From contig NZ_JBHTKJ010000027.1 of NCBI RefSeq assembly GCF_042675965.1, forward strand, positions 1 to 64,000: DNA of 64,000 nt. The letters are read 5' to 3'. Position numbers and translations under genes: made by a program. Under the pieces are notes generated by a model, which saw only the letters and a program-made list of their open reading frames with translations, did not search any database and was not told the DNA's origin. Below are positions 16,383 through 25,514 of the stretch, piece after piece (the stretch's first letter is position 1; each line of letters starts with the position of its first letter). This stretch comes from Virgibacillus_R byunsanensis. GTDB taxonomy: Bacteria; Bacillota; Bacilli; Bacillales; Amphibacillaceae.

Positions 16383-17936
16383 TCAAATAGTGTTTGAATT
16401 TTCCACATGCATTATGTTTTCCAAAAGGTAAAAAGCAACCCATTTTAAAAATGGATTGCTTTTTAAACCTTCCCATATATCACTTTGTTCCAGTTGATAA
16501 GCAAGCTTCAGTAACCGATCTTCTTCACCCTTTGAAGCCATTACTTGAACACCTAAAGGAAGGCCTGTTTTGGACATGTAAATAGGTACTGACATGGCAG
16601 GTTGTCCTGTTAGATTAGCGAGTTGAGTAAATGGCGTATAGGTTAAGCTTGGTAAAAACATGTCATAAACCAATGCCTGTTGTCTATCTTTATCTAACTC
16701 ATTCACCTCATATCGAAGTCGTTCTTGCGCTGACTTAGAATGAGTTAACTCACCTACTTTTGGAGCGGTGTAGGCTGTTGCTGGTGTAATGTAAAAATCA
16801 TAGGATTGATGAAATGCAGCCATCTTAGCAGAAGCAACATCCCATGAAGAAAGACTAGCTGAAAATTCTGCCGCCGAAATGGATTTACCAGCCTGATTCA
16901 ATACCCACGTTTCTATTTCTACATCATCCGCCTTTATAGATCTGCCGATTGTCTTTTCCAATTTTTGAACGACAGAAGAAATCTCTCCACTGTTCATCAC
17001 ATAATAGTCCTTCATTAATTGTACGCCGTCTACACCATTTTCCTTTTCTTCAACGAAGTGACCTTCTTTTTCTAACCATTTTACCAGTTTCATTACCGCT
17101 GATTTTGCGTCCTCCGAAACGGTGGTATCTACTGGAGATTTAGTTGTGTATGCGATCCTCAAAGGTTTATGAAATGTTTGCCTCATTTCATCTCTATACC
17201 GACCTTGGAATAATGGAGTTTGAAATGCCGCTTCTGGTTGGACAACCTGTAACCTGTCCAACATAGACGCACTATCCCGTACACTACGGCTTAAAACAAA
17301 ATCAATGGAAGCACCTTGCCATTGTCTTCCTGTCCCTGGTCCTACTGGAGTCCGGCCTCGTGTTGGCTTCAATCCAAATAAACCAGAAAATGAAGCAGGG
17401 ATACGAATCGATCCGCCCCCATCACTTGCTCCCGCGATAGGTATTATACCTGAAGCTATTGCTGCTGCAGCTCCCCCACTGGAACCACCAGGTGAATAGT
17501 CCGTATTCCATGGGTTTCTTGTAGGTCCGTGAAATACGGGTTCTGTAATATTTTTCAATCCAAATTCAGGTGCATTTGTATGTCCCATAAATATAAACCC
17601 TGATTCCCGGATCTTTTTAACAAGGTTTGAATCTTCACTTGCCACAAACGATTTCAAAAGTTTAGACCCGGATGTAAGGTGTGATCCTTTTAGTGCTTGT
17701 GATATATTTTTCAATAAAAAAGGTACTCCTGCAAATGGAGTCTCATCGACGTTAATGCGTTTTGCCTCTTCCAAAGCATGCCTTTTTCTACTATCTATAA
17801 CAGCGTTTAATGAGGAATTTACTTTTTCTAATTGTTGAAAGCTCATTTCCATTAGTTCTACTGGTTTAACCTGTTTCCTTTTCATAAGATCTTTCATTTC
17901 AGTAGCGTCCATTGACAAGTATGTTTCTATATTCAT
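16383..17936 (-). CDS. Amidase-signature family hydrolase
   Basis: This 517-residue protein has the amidase-signature Ser-cisSer-Lys core. The catalytic lysine is in FLLKNISQ near residue 90, and the Gly/Ser-rich motif YSPGGSSGGAAAAIASG lies near 150-170, followed by DGGGSIRIPASF. It resembles stand-alone amidases and 6-aminohexanoate-cyclic-dimer-hydrolase-like enzymes rather than GatA, since there is no gatC or gatB nearby. The substrate is unknown. ATG at 17936 follows GAGGTGAAC. The last 25 residues are not conserved in type. Confidence 0.85.
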   Translation of the reverse strand: MNIETYLSMDATEMKDLMKRKQVKPVELMEMSFQQLEKVNSSLNAVIDSRKRHALEEAKRINVDETPFAGVPFLLKNISQALKGSHLTSGSKLLKSFVASEDSNLVKKIRESGFIFMGHTNAPEFGLKNITEPVFHGPTRNPWNTDYSPGGSSGGAAAAIASGIIPIAGASDGGGSIRIPASFSGLFGLKPTRGRTPVGPGTGRQWQGASIDFVLSRSVRDSASMLDRLQVVQPEAAFQTPLFQGRYRDEMRQTFHKPLRIAYTTKSPVDTTVSEDAKSAVMKLVKWLEKEGHFVEEKENGVDGVQLMKDYYVMNSGEISSVVQKLEKTIGRSIKADDVEIETWVLNQAGKSISAAEFSASLSSWDVASAKMAAFHQSYDFYITPATAYTAPKVGELTHSKSAQERLRYEVNELDKDRQQALVYDMFLPSLTYTPFTQLANLTGQPAMSVPIYMSKTGLPLGVQVMASKGEEDRLLKLAYQLEQSDIWEGLKSNPFLKWVAFYLLENIMHVENSNTI

Positions 17937-18108
17937 TCGTTCACCTCATGTATCCATCATTGTCCATCAGTTTATCATTTATGCCAAACGAATCAATCAT
18001 TATGGGCTCGTACCTTCTAAACTTCAAACATATCCATCCATTAACATGAATATAATACTACCATTGCTATACCTTGTTCAAGAATTAGAAGAAGCTACCT
18101 GAAAAGTA

Positions 18109-18136
18109 TTGCAAATATTTTAAATTATGATATAAT
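18109..18136 (+). promoter_or_regulatory. Sigma-A-type promoter of the app operon
   Basis: TTGCAA (18109-18114), a 16-bp spacer and TATAAT (18131-18136) lie about 60 bp before the appD start. Confidence 0.65.
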
Positions 18137-18193
18137 TTCGATAGTAATTTAGGCCGTACATGTCATACATACAATTTAATTGGGGTGAAGCGA

Positions 18194-19165
18194 ATGACGC
18201 AAAAACCAGTATTAAGTGTTGAAGGCTTAAAAACTTACTTCTACCTAGACGATAACTTAGTTGCAAAAGCCGTAGATGGCGTTGATTTCACGGTCAATCC
18301 AGGAGAAACATTGGCAATTGTAGGAGAATCAGGTAGTGGCAAAAGCATCACATCCTTGTCCATTATGCAATTAATTAATAAGCCAGGAAAAATTGTTGAT
18401 GGCACGATAAACCTAGAAGAAGAAAACCTCTTGGATAAGACTGGAAAACAAATGACAAAAATCCGTGGTAACGACATCGCAATGATTTTCCAAGAACCTA
18501 TGACAGCTCTAAACCCCGTATATACAATTGGTAATCAGATTATGGAAACCATAATTAAACATAAAAAACTTTCGAAAAAAAATGCGCGAGAAAAAGCAAT
18601 AGAATTATTAAATTTCGTTGGATTCCCAAGAGCAAAAGATGTAATGAATGAATACCCTCACCAATTATCAGGAGGCATGAGGCAGCGGGCAATGATTGCC
18701 ATGTCCATCTCATGTGAACCAAAACTCTTAATTGCAGACGAACCCTCCACCGCATTAGATGTCACCATTCAAGCTCAAATATTAGATTTGTTGGCAGATA
18801 TGAAAAAAGAATTAAACATGGCTATCCTCCTCATTACACATGATTTAGGTGTTGTTGCCGAGTATGCTGATCGCGTATTGGTCATGTATGGTGGGCAAAT
18901 TGTTGAGGAAACTTCTGTTGAGCAAATCTTTGAAGACACAAAGCACCCGTATACTACAGGTTTACTTAATAGTTTACCTAGTCTTGAAAAAGATATGACA
19001 AGATTAGGCGCTATAAAAGGCACCGTTCCACCAGCACATAACTTTCCCAAAGGCTGTCGTTTTTCGACACGTTGCCCTCATGTAATGGATCGTTGCTACA
19101 CTGCTAATCCAGAATTACTAGAAATTGGATCAGATCATAAGGTTCGTTGTTATCTCTACGAATAA
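18194..19165 (+). CDS. appD: Oligopeptide ABC transporter ATP-binding protein (AppD/OppD-like)
   Basis: This ABC ATPase has Walker A GESGSGKS near residues 42-49, the ABC signature LSGGMRQR, Walker B LLIADEPSTALD, and the C-terminal oligopeptide_HPY zinc-site-like region (CRFSTRCPHVMDRC). The ATG at 18194 follows GGGGTGA, while the GTG nine bases upstream lies within that site. It is the first gene of a D-F-A-B-C operon, the order of the B. subtilis app operon rather than opp (A-B-C-D-F). With AppF it powers peptide import through AppB and AppC. Confidence 0.92.
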   Translation: MTQKPVLSVEGLKTYFYLDDNLVAKAVDGVDFTVNPGETLAIVGESGSGKSITSLSIMQLINKPGKIVDGTINLEEENLLDKTGKQMTKIRGNDIAMIFQEPMTALNPVYTIGNQIMETIIKHKKLSKKNAREKAIELLNFVGFPRAKDVMNEYPHQLSGGMRQRAMIAMSISCEPKLLIADEPSTALDVTIQAQILDLLADMKKELNMAILLITHDLGVVAEYADRVLVMYGGQIVEETSVEQIFEDTKHPYTTGLLNSLPSLEKDMTRLGAIKGTVPPAHNFPKGCRFSTRCPHVMDRCYTANPELLEIGSDHKVRCYLYE

Positions 19166-19181
19166 GGAGGGACTACATAAC

Positions 19182-20198
19182 ATGGCACTTTCTGAGCAAA
19201 AAGTACGCAATGATAAATCTGAAAATACAGAAAATGAAGTACTTGTTAAAGTAAGTCATATAAAAAAATACTTTCCAATCAAAGGCGGGGTATTGAAACG
19301 TACGATAGGACACATAAAAGCAGTTGATGACGTGTCTCTTGAAGTTAAAAAAGGTGAAACTCTTGGTGTTGTTGGTGAATCAGGATCAGGGAAATCGACA
19401 CTTGGTCGAGTGATTCTCAGGCTACTAGAACCAACAGAGGGTGAAATCATCTTTGAAAACAATAACATATCTCATTTAAGTAATCGCAAACTTCGGGATT
19501 ACCGTAAAAATATGCAAATCGTCTTTCAGGACCCCTTCGCCTCACTTAATTCAAAAATGAGTGTCGGTGAACTGATTGAAGAACCATTACTCGTTCAAAC
19601 ATCTCAAACCAAGACAGAGCGCAGAAAAAAGGCTATTAATCTACTAGAAAAAGTAGGCTTGCGGGAAAGTGATCGTTCCAAGTATCCACATGAATTTTCA
19701 GGTGGCCAACGCCAACGAATAAGTATTGCAAGAGCTTTAGCACTTAATCCTAAATTTATTATTTGTGATGAGCCAGTATCAGCTCTTGATGTATCGATTC
19801 AAGCTCAAGTACTTAACTTAATGGCCGATTTGCAAGACGAATTTAATTTGACATATCTTTTTATTGCCCATGACTTAAGTGTTGTTAAACATATTTGTGA
19901 TCGAGTTGCTGTTATGTATCTTGGGCGCATCGCTGAGATCGCACCGAAAAAATCTCTTTATGATAACCCGCTTCACCCATATACACAAGCGTTACTTTCG
20001 TCAGTTCCTTCAACGGACGTTCGTCATCGTCGTGAAAAGATTCATTTAACTGGGGATTTACCAAGTCCAGCCAGTCCACCATCTGGGTGTGTCTTTCGAA
20101 CACGATGTCCTCAAGTACATGATCGTTGTTCGGTGGAACGTCCAGAGTTAACCGACATGGGGGACGGTCATTATGTGGCTTGTCACCTATATGATTAA
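19182..20198 (+). CDS. appF: Oligopeptide ABC transporter ATP-binding protein (AppF/OppF-like)
   Basis: This is the second ABC ATPase, with Walker A GESGSGKSTLGR, signature SGGQRQR, Walker B FIICDEPVSALD and the HPY C-terminus (CVFRTRCPQVHDRC). Start ATG 19182 has AAGGAGGG at ideal distance; the frame extends further upstream but only through the end of appD. It is 16 bp from appD. It pairs with AppD as the heteromeric motor of the importer. Confidence 0.92.
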   Translation: MALSEQKVRNDKSENTENEVLVKVSHIKKYFPIKGGVLKRTIGHIKAVDDVSLEVKKGETLGVVGESGSGKSTLGRVILRLLEPTEGEIIFENNNISHLSNRKLRDYRKNMQIVFQDPFASLNSKMSVGELIEEPLLVQTSQTKTERRKKAINLLEKVGLRESDRSKYPHEFSGGQRQRISIARALALNPKFIICDEPVSALDVSIQAQVLNLMADLQDEFNLTYLFIAHDLSVVKHICDRVAVMYLGRIAEIAPKKSLYDNPLHPYTQALLSSVPSTDVRHRREKIHLTGDLPSPASPPSGCVFRTRCPQVHDRCSVERPELTDMGDGHYVACHLYD

Positions 20199-20304
20199 CC
20201 TAGCATTTAAAAGGCGGGTATTTTTAAACTATTGGAGGTGATCAAGGGTTAAATAATTGTCTCTCGTATTGTCGTCATGGTGAAAAAATAAAAGGGGTGA
20301 TAGT

Positions 20305-22122
20305 TTGAAAGCAAGAAAACATTGGTTACTATTGTTCATGATTGTTTTAACTATTGGCATCGTGTTGGCTGCTTGTAGCAGTGATACAACAAACGAAGAG
20401 GATCCTGATGAACCTGAAGACACAGAAGAACCAGCTGAGGATGATTCTGAAGATGAAGCTGAGGATGAACCCAGTTCCGATGAACCGCAAATGGGCGGCA
20501 CATTAACTGGTGCAATGGATACAGCTCCTTCTGGTGTATTTAACCCGATATTTTATGAAGAAGCATATGAAGCAAATATTTTAGATTTTACACACGAATC
20601 ACTTGTTAGCCAGAATGAAAACCTAGAATTCGAAGGGAACTTGGCAAGTGAATGGGAAATAAACGACGACCAAACTGAAATCACATTCACGTTAGAGGAA
20701 GGTGTAACGTGGCATGACGGGGAACAGTTTACCGCCGATGATGTTGTCTATACTTACAAGGCAATTGCCAGTCCTGGCTATGTTGAAGCAGGAGGGGTTC
20801 GTACAGATTACGTTGTTAGATTAGTTGGATATGAAGCATTCAATAGCGGGGAAACAGAAGAATTCGAGGGTGTTGTCGCTGAAGACGATTACACCGTTAC
20901 GTTTAAGTTTGCTGAGTCAAACGTTACAATCCTAAAAGATGTGGCATTCCCAATTATACCGGAGCATATCTTCGGTGAAATACCGATAGCAGAAATACCG
21001 GAGCATTCAGCAACACTTGATGCTGGAGCAGTTATCGGTACTGGACCATTTCAATTTACAGAAATGCTTGAACGTGAACAGTACGTTCTTTCAAAAAACG
21101 CAGACTATTGGAAAGGTGAACCATATCTAGATCAAATCGTCTGGCGCATTGTCGACCAGTCCGTCATGCTTGGTTTATTAGAAAATGGGGAAATCGATTT
21201 TATCTCTGACCCTAACGGTGTTCCAGCAGCAGACTATGAGACAGTAGCAGGGCTTGATCATATTGAGATCATCGAACAAACCGATTTCGGCTATCAGCTT
21301 ATGGGCTATAAAGTTAACCATAGACCAGATGCTGACGTTGAAAGTGGCGCGATTGAACCAGATAACTGGATACCTAATGAAGATGTAGGTGAACAACTAG
21401 TGCGACAAGCAATGGCATACGCTATTGACCGTCAAGCAATTGTTGATAACCTATTATACGGACATGGCTCTGTAATTAATGCACCGATCGCTCAACAGTT
21501 CTGGGCATATGACGAGAGTGCTGTAACAGCCTATGAATATGACCCAGCACAAGCAGGAGCACTACTTGATGAAGCAGGCTATGTTGATACAAATGATGAT
21601 GGTTTTAGGGAAACACCTGAGGGCGAAGAATGGGTCGTGAACCTTAACTACCCAACAGGTAACCAACTTCGTGAGAATTCAGCACCCATTCTTGCTCAAT
21701 TCCTTGAAGAAGTCGGTATTAAAATTGACTTAAGACAACCAAAAGAAATGTCGGCATATGTGGAAGATTTAACAAATGATAACTCTGATTGGGACCTTTA
21801 TTTACTTGGTTGGAGCTTAGGAAGCGGGGATCCAGATCCATCTGGTCTGTGGCAATCAAGTGCAGCCTACAACTTCTCGCGCTGGAACAACCCAGATTCT
21901 GATCAATTAATGTTAGATGCCATGCAAGCACCAGAAGCATTTGAACAAGAGTACCGTGAAGAGAAATATAGCGAATGGCAGTCTGTCTTCTCTGAAGACT
22001 TACCAGCCCTTCTACTATACGCACAAAACAAGATTTACGGTTTCAATGAACGCCTAAATGGTGTTGACCCAATGCCATATTCATTTAATAACGATCCTGA
22101 GTTATGGTGGGTATCTGAGTAA
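20305..22122 (+). CDS. appA: Peptide-binding lipoprotein (AppA/OppA-like, SBP family 5)
   Basis: This 605-residue solute-binding protein has a lipoprotein signal ending in LAAC, with lipidated Cys24. A roughly 35-residue, almost wholly acidic Asp/Glu/Pro/Ser linker (about 30-62) precedes the SBP_bac_5 fold. Family markers include GVTWHDGEQFTADDVVYTY, GTGPFQF and RQAMAYAIDRQAIV. The protein is acidic throughout, consistent with life in salt. The start is TTG at 20305 behind AGGGGTGA. A terminator hairpin follows, suggesting it is made in excess over the permeases. Confidence 0.92.
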   Translation: MKARKHWLLLFMIVLTIGIVLAACSSDTTNEEDPDEPEDTEEPAEDDSEDEAEDEPSSDEPQMGGTLTGAMDTAPSGVFNPIFYEEAYEANILDFTHESLVSQNENLEFEGNLASEWEINDDQTEITFTLEEGVTWHDGEQFTADDVVYTYKAIASPGYVEAGGVRTDYVVRLVGYEAFNSGETEEFEGVVAEDDYTVTFKFAESNVTILKDVAFPIIPEHIFGEIPIAEIPEHSATLDAGAVIGTGPFQFTEMLEREQYVLSKNADYWKGEPYLDQIVWRIVDQSVMLGLLENGEIDFISDPNGVPAADYETVAGLDHIEIIEQTDFGYQLMGYKVNHRPDADVESGAIEPDNWIPNEDVGEQLVRQAMAYAIDRQAIVDNLLYGHGSVINAPIAQQFWAYDESAVTAYEYDPAQAGALLDEAGYVDTNDDGFRETPEGEEWVVNLNYPTGNQLRENSAPILAQFLEEVGIKIDLRQPKEMSAYVEDLTNDNSDWDLYLLGWSLGSGDPDPSGLWQSSAAYNFSRWNNPDSDQLMLDAMQAPEAFEQEYREEKYSEWQSVFSEDLPALLLYAQNKIYGFNERLNGVDPMPYSFNNDPELWWVSE

Positions 22123-22132
22123 GAAGTTAGTT

Positions 22133-22168
22133 AGAGCGTGCGGATTACGCCGCATGCTCTTTCTTTTA
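22133..22168 (+). terminator. Intra-operon terminator between appA and appB
   Basis: AGAGCGTGCGG pairs with CCGCATGCTCT across a 6-nt loop, followed by TTTCTTTT. Its position after the binding-protein gene suggests partial termination that lowers permease expression. Confidence 0.8.
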
Positions 22169-22266
22169 ATCATTTTTTAAGTACAAGTCTGATCACACTC
22201 GAGAATAACAATAAGCAATTATTTTAAACCTTATAAAATGTCCTGGTTTAATCAGGGGGGAGATTT

Positions 22267-23235
22267 ATGTATAAATATATTATCCGCCGTGTACTTGTCT
22301 TTATTCCAATGCTTTTTGCCCTGACCATTATTGTATTTGGTCTTGCTCAATTAGCACCTGGTGATGCATTAACAGGTCAATCACTCGCTGACCCGGACGT
22401 TGATCCAGAAGTATATGAGCAGCAACGAGAGGCATTAGGATTAAATGATTCTATTCCTGTTCAATATGGCCGCTGGATTAGCGCTGCTGCACAGGGTGAT
22501 TTTGGGAAATCCTTAGTTTTTAATGGGCGATCAGTAGCTGAGTTAATAGAAGCTCGCTTTCTAAACACACTATATTTAGGCCTCTTTTCACTGGGGATTA
22601 CCATTATCGTAGGGATCCCAATAGGAATTTATTCTGCAAGACGCCCCTATTCGTTACTGGATTACGGTGCAACAGGTTTTGGCTTTCTCGGCCTTGCGAT
22701 TCCAAACTTCTTTTTTGGCCTAATCGCTATTTATGTGTTGTCGATTAACTTAGGGTGGTTCCCAGCACAAGGCACACTTTCAGCACCAGGAATCACTGGT
22801 TTTGAAGCATTCGTAGACCGCATTCACCACATGATATTACCTGGAATTACACTTGGCCTAGCGGGGACGGCAACATACATGCGTTATATGCGCTCAGAAG
22901 TGCTCGATGTTCTAGGAAGCGACTATATCCGTACCGCAAGAGCAAAAGGAATGAGCGATCGTAGCGTCCTCTACAAACATACACTACGCAATGCACTTAT
23001 TCCGATTATTACATTGATGGGATTTGAAATTGGTGTATTGTTGAGTGGAGCCGTTATTACCGAACAGGTCTTTCAGTACCCGGGTCTTGGAACGTTGTTT
23101 TTAAGTTCGGTCACCAACCGTGATTTTCCAGTAGTTATGGCAATTGCAATGATACTCGGAATACTCATCCTTGTAGGTAATCTACTGGCCGATATTTTCT
23201 ACAGTATAATTGATCCAAGAATCCGATACGATTGA
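22267..23235 (+). CDS. appB: Oligopeptide ABC transporter permease (AppB/OppB-like)
   Basis: This 322-residue permease has an N-terminal TM and the OppB fold. The EAA motif is near residue 220 (YIRTARAKGMSDRSVLYKHTLRNAL). LAQLAPGDALTG and a periplasmic loop follow helix 1. It starts at ATG 22267 behind GGGGGGAG. It forms the membrane channel with AppC. Confidence 0.92.
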   Translation: MYKYIIRRVLVFIPMLFALTIIVFGLAQLAPGDALTGQSLADPDVDPEVYEQQREALGLNDSIPVQYGRWISAAAQGDFGKSLVFNGRSVAELIEARFLNTLYLGLFSLGITIIVGIPIGIYSARRPYSLLDYGATGFGFLGLAIPNFFFGLIAIYVLSINLGWFPAQGTLSAPGITGFEAFVDRIHHMILPGITLGLAGTATYMRYMRSEVLDVLGSDYIRTARAKGMSDRSVLYKHTLRNALIPIITLMGFEIGVLLSGAVITEQVFQYPGLGTLFLSSVTNRDFPVVMAIAMILGILILVGNLLADIFYSIIDPRIRYD

Positions 23236-23246
23236 GGTGATATCAT

Positions 23247-24164
23247 ATGCTACCGAATTCACATGAAACTTTATCAACACAACCAGAGAATACTCCTGAC
23301 GAGCAAAAAAGTAGAAGCCCCTTTAAACTTGCTTTAAGAAGGTTTATGCGAAATAAACTAGCAGTCATAAGTGTATTCGTTTTATTGGCGATTATTATAA
23401 TATGTACCATTGCACCTTTACTAACAGATCTTGATCCAGAAAGGGCAGACCTATTATTGATTGAGAAAGGCCCTAGTGAAGAGCACATTTTAGGAACAAA
23501 CGGACAAGGTCAAGATAACTATGCCCGACTATTATACGGCGGTCGTATATCCTTAATTGTTGGGTTTAGTGCCATGTTTTTCACACTCGCCATAGGGGTT
23601 ACCCTAGGATCACTCGCTGGTTATTATGGTAAAAAAGTGGATAGTGTCATTATGCGTGCGACTGATATTATGCTTATGTTACCTTTTCTAGTACTTGTAC
23701 TGACAATAATGGCGCTTATAGATAAAGTAACAATTGGTCTTTTCGTTACCATTATAGCTTTAACTTCCTGGCCCAACTTAACGCGTATTATCCGGGGAAC
23801 ATATTTATCGCTGCGTGAACAGGAATTCGTCCTTGGTGCACGAGCGATCGGGGCAAGTGACTTCCGTATCATATTTAAGCACTTTATCCCGAATGCGATT
23901 GGGCCGATTGTCGTTAATGCCACGCTTATGATGGCAGTCTACATTATTATTGAATCAGGGCTGAGCTTTATCGGTTTTGGTATTCCAAATCCAACACCAA
24001 CATGGGGAAACATGATTTCTGAGGCGCAGAATATCCGGATTCTCCGTAATCATCCGGAAGCCTGGATTCCACCAGGTCTTGCCATTCTAATTACTGTTCT
24101 CTCCATAAACTTTATTGGTGACGGTCTTCGTGATGCTTTTGACCCTAAAAGTAAAGCTCGCTAA
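23247..24164 (+). CDS. appC: Oligopeptide ABC transporter permease (AppC/OppC-like)
   Basis: This 305-residue permease carries the OppC N-terminal TM (about residues 35-58), then LGTNGQGQDNYARLLYGGRISL and the EAA loop (QEFVLGARAIGASDFRIIFKHF). It starts 11 bp after appB with GAGGTGA upstream. It is the last gene of the operon and converges with the ger operon. Confidence 0.92.
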   Translation: MLPNSHETLSTQPENTPDEQKSRSPFKLALRRFMRNKLAVISVFVLLAIIIICTIAPLLTDLDPERADLLLIEKGPSEEHILGTNGQGQDNYARLLYGGRISLIVGFSAMFFTLAIGVTLGSLAGYYGKKVDSVIMRATDIMLMLPFLVLVLTIMALIDKVTIGLFVTIIALTSWPNLTRIIRGTYLSLREQEFVLGARAIGASDFRIIFKHFIPNAIGPIVVNATLMMAVYIIIESGLSFIGFGIPNPTPTWGNMISEAQNIRILRNHPEAWIPPGLAILITVLSINFIGDGLRDAFDPKSKAR

Positions 24165-24181
24165 CATGGTTGCTGCGAGTG

Positions 24182-24331
24182 TTAATTTTCTTCTTTCTTC
24201 CAAGGAGGGTCTCCATATTTATGGAGACTCTGATTAATTTTATAAATGAAAAATGGAACCGCAAAAGCTAAGATAGTACATATAATAGTTGTTACATCTG
24301 GTAGTCTTTCCATTAGCATTTTCCACATCAT
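24182..24331 (-). CDS. 49-residue single-TM protein, fourth gene of the ger operon
   Basis: ATG (24331) follows the gerC stop by only three bases, and the second Met codon is adjacent. The translation starts MMWKMLMERLPDV, has one hydrophobic helix (TTIICTILAFAVPFFIY) and ends in a charged tail WKKEEN. Some gerA-type operons carry a small D-subunit gene encoding a short membrane protein that modulates germinant response. Position and topology fit, although those proteins often have two TM helices. A palindrome (GTCTCCAT/ATGGAGAC) lies within the gene. Homology was not tested. Confidence 0.6.
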   Translation of the reverse strand: MMWKMLMERLPDVTTIICTILAFAVPFFIYKINQSLHKYGDPPWKKEEN

Positions 24332-24334
24332 TTA

Positions 24335-25513
24335 TCACTCTTCTTCTTTCACTTGATCGGAAGCACCACTTCCCTTAATTTTGACTGTGGCTGATACTTT
24401 AATAGGGGTTTGTGAAAAATAATTTTCACCTGCATCCCAGTCACCCTTTAATTCCTCCCATAAATTATAGTGTCTTTGTCTAAGAATATCACTGAATCCA
24501 AGGACATCAACGTTTAATTCCTCTTGTACTTTTTTAATTGTTTTGTTTGCTATTTTTTCTATTTCATCTGCCATTTTTTTCTCAACTTCCTTTACATAGC
24601 TGGGTTGTAATACACTTTTTGTTCCAAATTTTTCCTCTATTCTTCCTTCTACGCTAATATCCACAGATATCTCAAGACTTTCTTTGGTCTTTCCTTCTAT
24701 CTTAATATTACTTCCAGCACCTTTAATTTCCATTACATTTAACTTACCATCTACTTCTGCTTTTATACTGCCTCCTTTAACTGTACCTGTTATGTAGTTT
24801 AGCCCCTCTGTTTCCTCACCATTTAATATTCCAACCATTTGGTTAGTCTGTCCTTGAAAGACTCCTGCACCCTTATAGTCTATATTGTCTTCAGTCAAAA
24901 CTACTCTCGGAATAACATAACTTCGATCCCTTAACAGATAGCCATGAACTTTACCAACTCGTACCGGCTCGACCGCTTCTGCATTCTTCTCACTATTTTC
25001 CATAATTTCCTGAATAAACATTGCTGGAAGATCTTCAATTTCTGGTTGTATATCGAGAACTTTTTTCGCCTCTCCCTCTGTAATCACCACACTTACTGAC
25101 CTACGCATCTCATGATCCCTAATAAAGATATCCAATATACTGCCGATTAGATTAGGTTCTTTTGCTATATCTGCTGAAAATACAATAACTTGTAAATGTG
25201 GATAAAACAGCGCACGACTTGTGAGTAAAGAAATTTCACGAATAATCTCAAACATACCTTTCCCGCTTGCTGACAAATTTATAAATGCTTCTGTTTTGCT
25301 TCCCCCTTGTGATGGAGTACCTAGCCCTGAAGGCACAACTACCTGGTTAGTCATGGTCAGTGTATATTCTTCATTTTGTTGTTTCTCTTTTAAGTCAATA
25401 GCAATTCCAACAACAAATCCGCGTTCTTCAATTTCCACTCGATCCCAACAACCTACTAGAAACACAGGAAGCATTAAACTAATTAATAAACAAACCCACA
25501 TTCGTTTATTCAT
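24335..25513 (-). CDS. gerC: Spore germination lipoprotein, Ger(x)C family
   Basis: This 392-residue protein has a lipoprotein signal with lipobox LVGC (Cys22), followed by the family-typical WDRVEIEERGFVVGIAID. The three-domain GerAC fold continues to a C-terminal domain rich in Lys and Glu. It is the C subunit of a GerA-type nutrient germinant receptor in the spore inner membrane. It sits one base downstream of gerB and is made in the forespore in known systems. The symbol is generic for the receptor subunit; the paralog type is not determined. Confidence 0.93.
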   Translation of the reverse strand: MNKRMWVCLLISLMLPVFLVGCWDRVEIEERGFVVGIAIDLKEKQQNEEYTLTMTNQVVVPSGLGTPSQGGSKTEAFINLSASGKGMFEIIREISLLTSRALFYPHLQVIVFSADIAKEPNLIGSILDIFIRDHEMRRSVSVVITEGEAKKVLDIQPEIEDLPAMFIQEIMENSEKNAEAVEPVRVGKVHGYLLRDRSYVIPRVVLTEDNIDYKGAGVFQGQTNQMVGILNGEETEGLNYITGTVKGGSIKAEVDGKLNVMEIKGAGSNIKIEGKTKESLEISVDISVEGRIEEKFGTKSVLQPSYVKEVEKKMADEIEKIANKTIKKVQEELNVDVLGFSDILRQRHYNLWEELKGDWDAGENYFSQTPIKVSATVKIKGSGASDQVKEEE

Positions 25514-25514
25514 T

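Noticed and set aside
16383..17936. GatA subunit of aspartyl/glutamyl-tRNA amidotransferase
   Set aside because: It has the amidase signature but no gatC or gatB neighbour, and its length and C-terminus differ from GatA.
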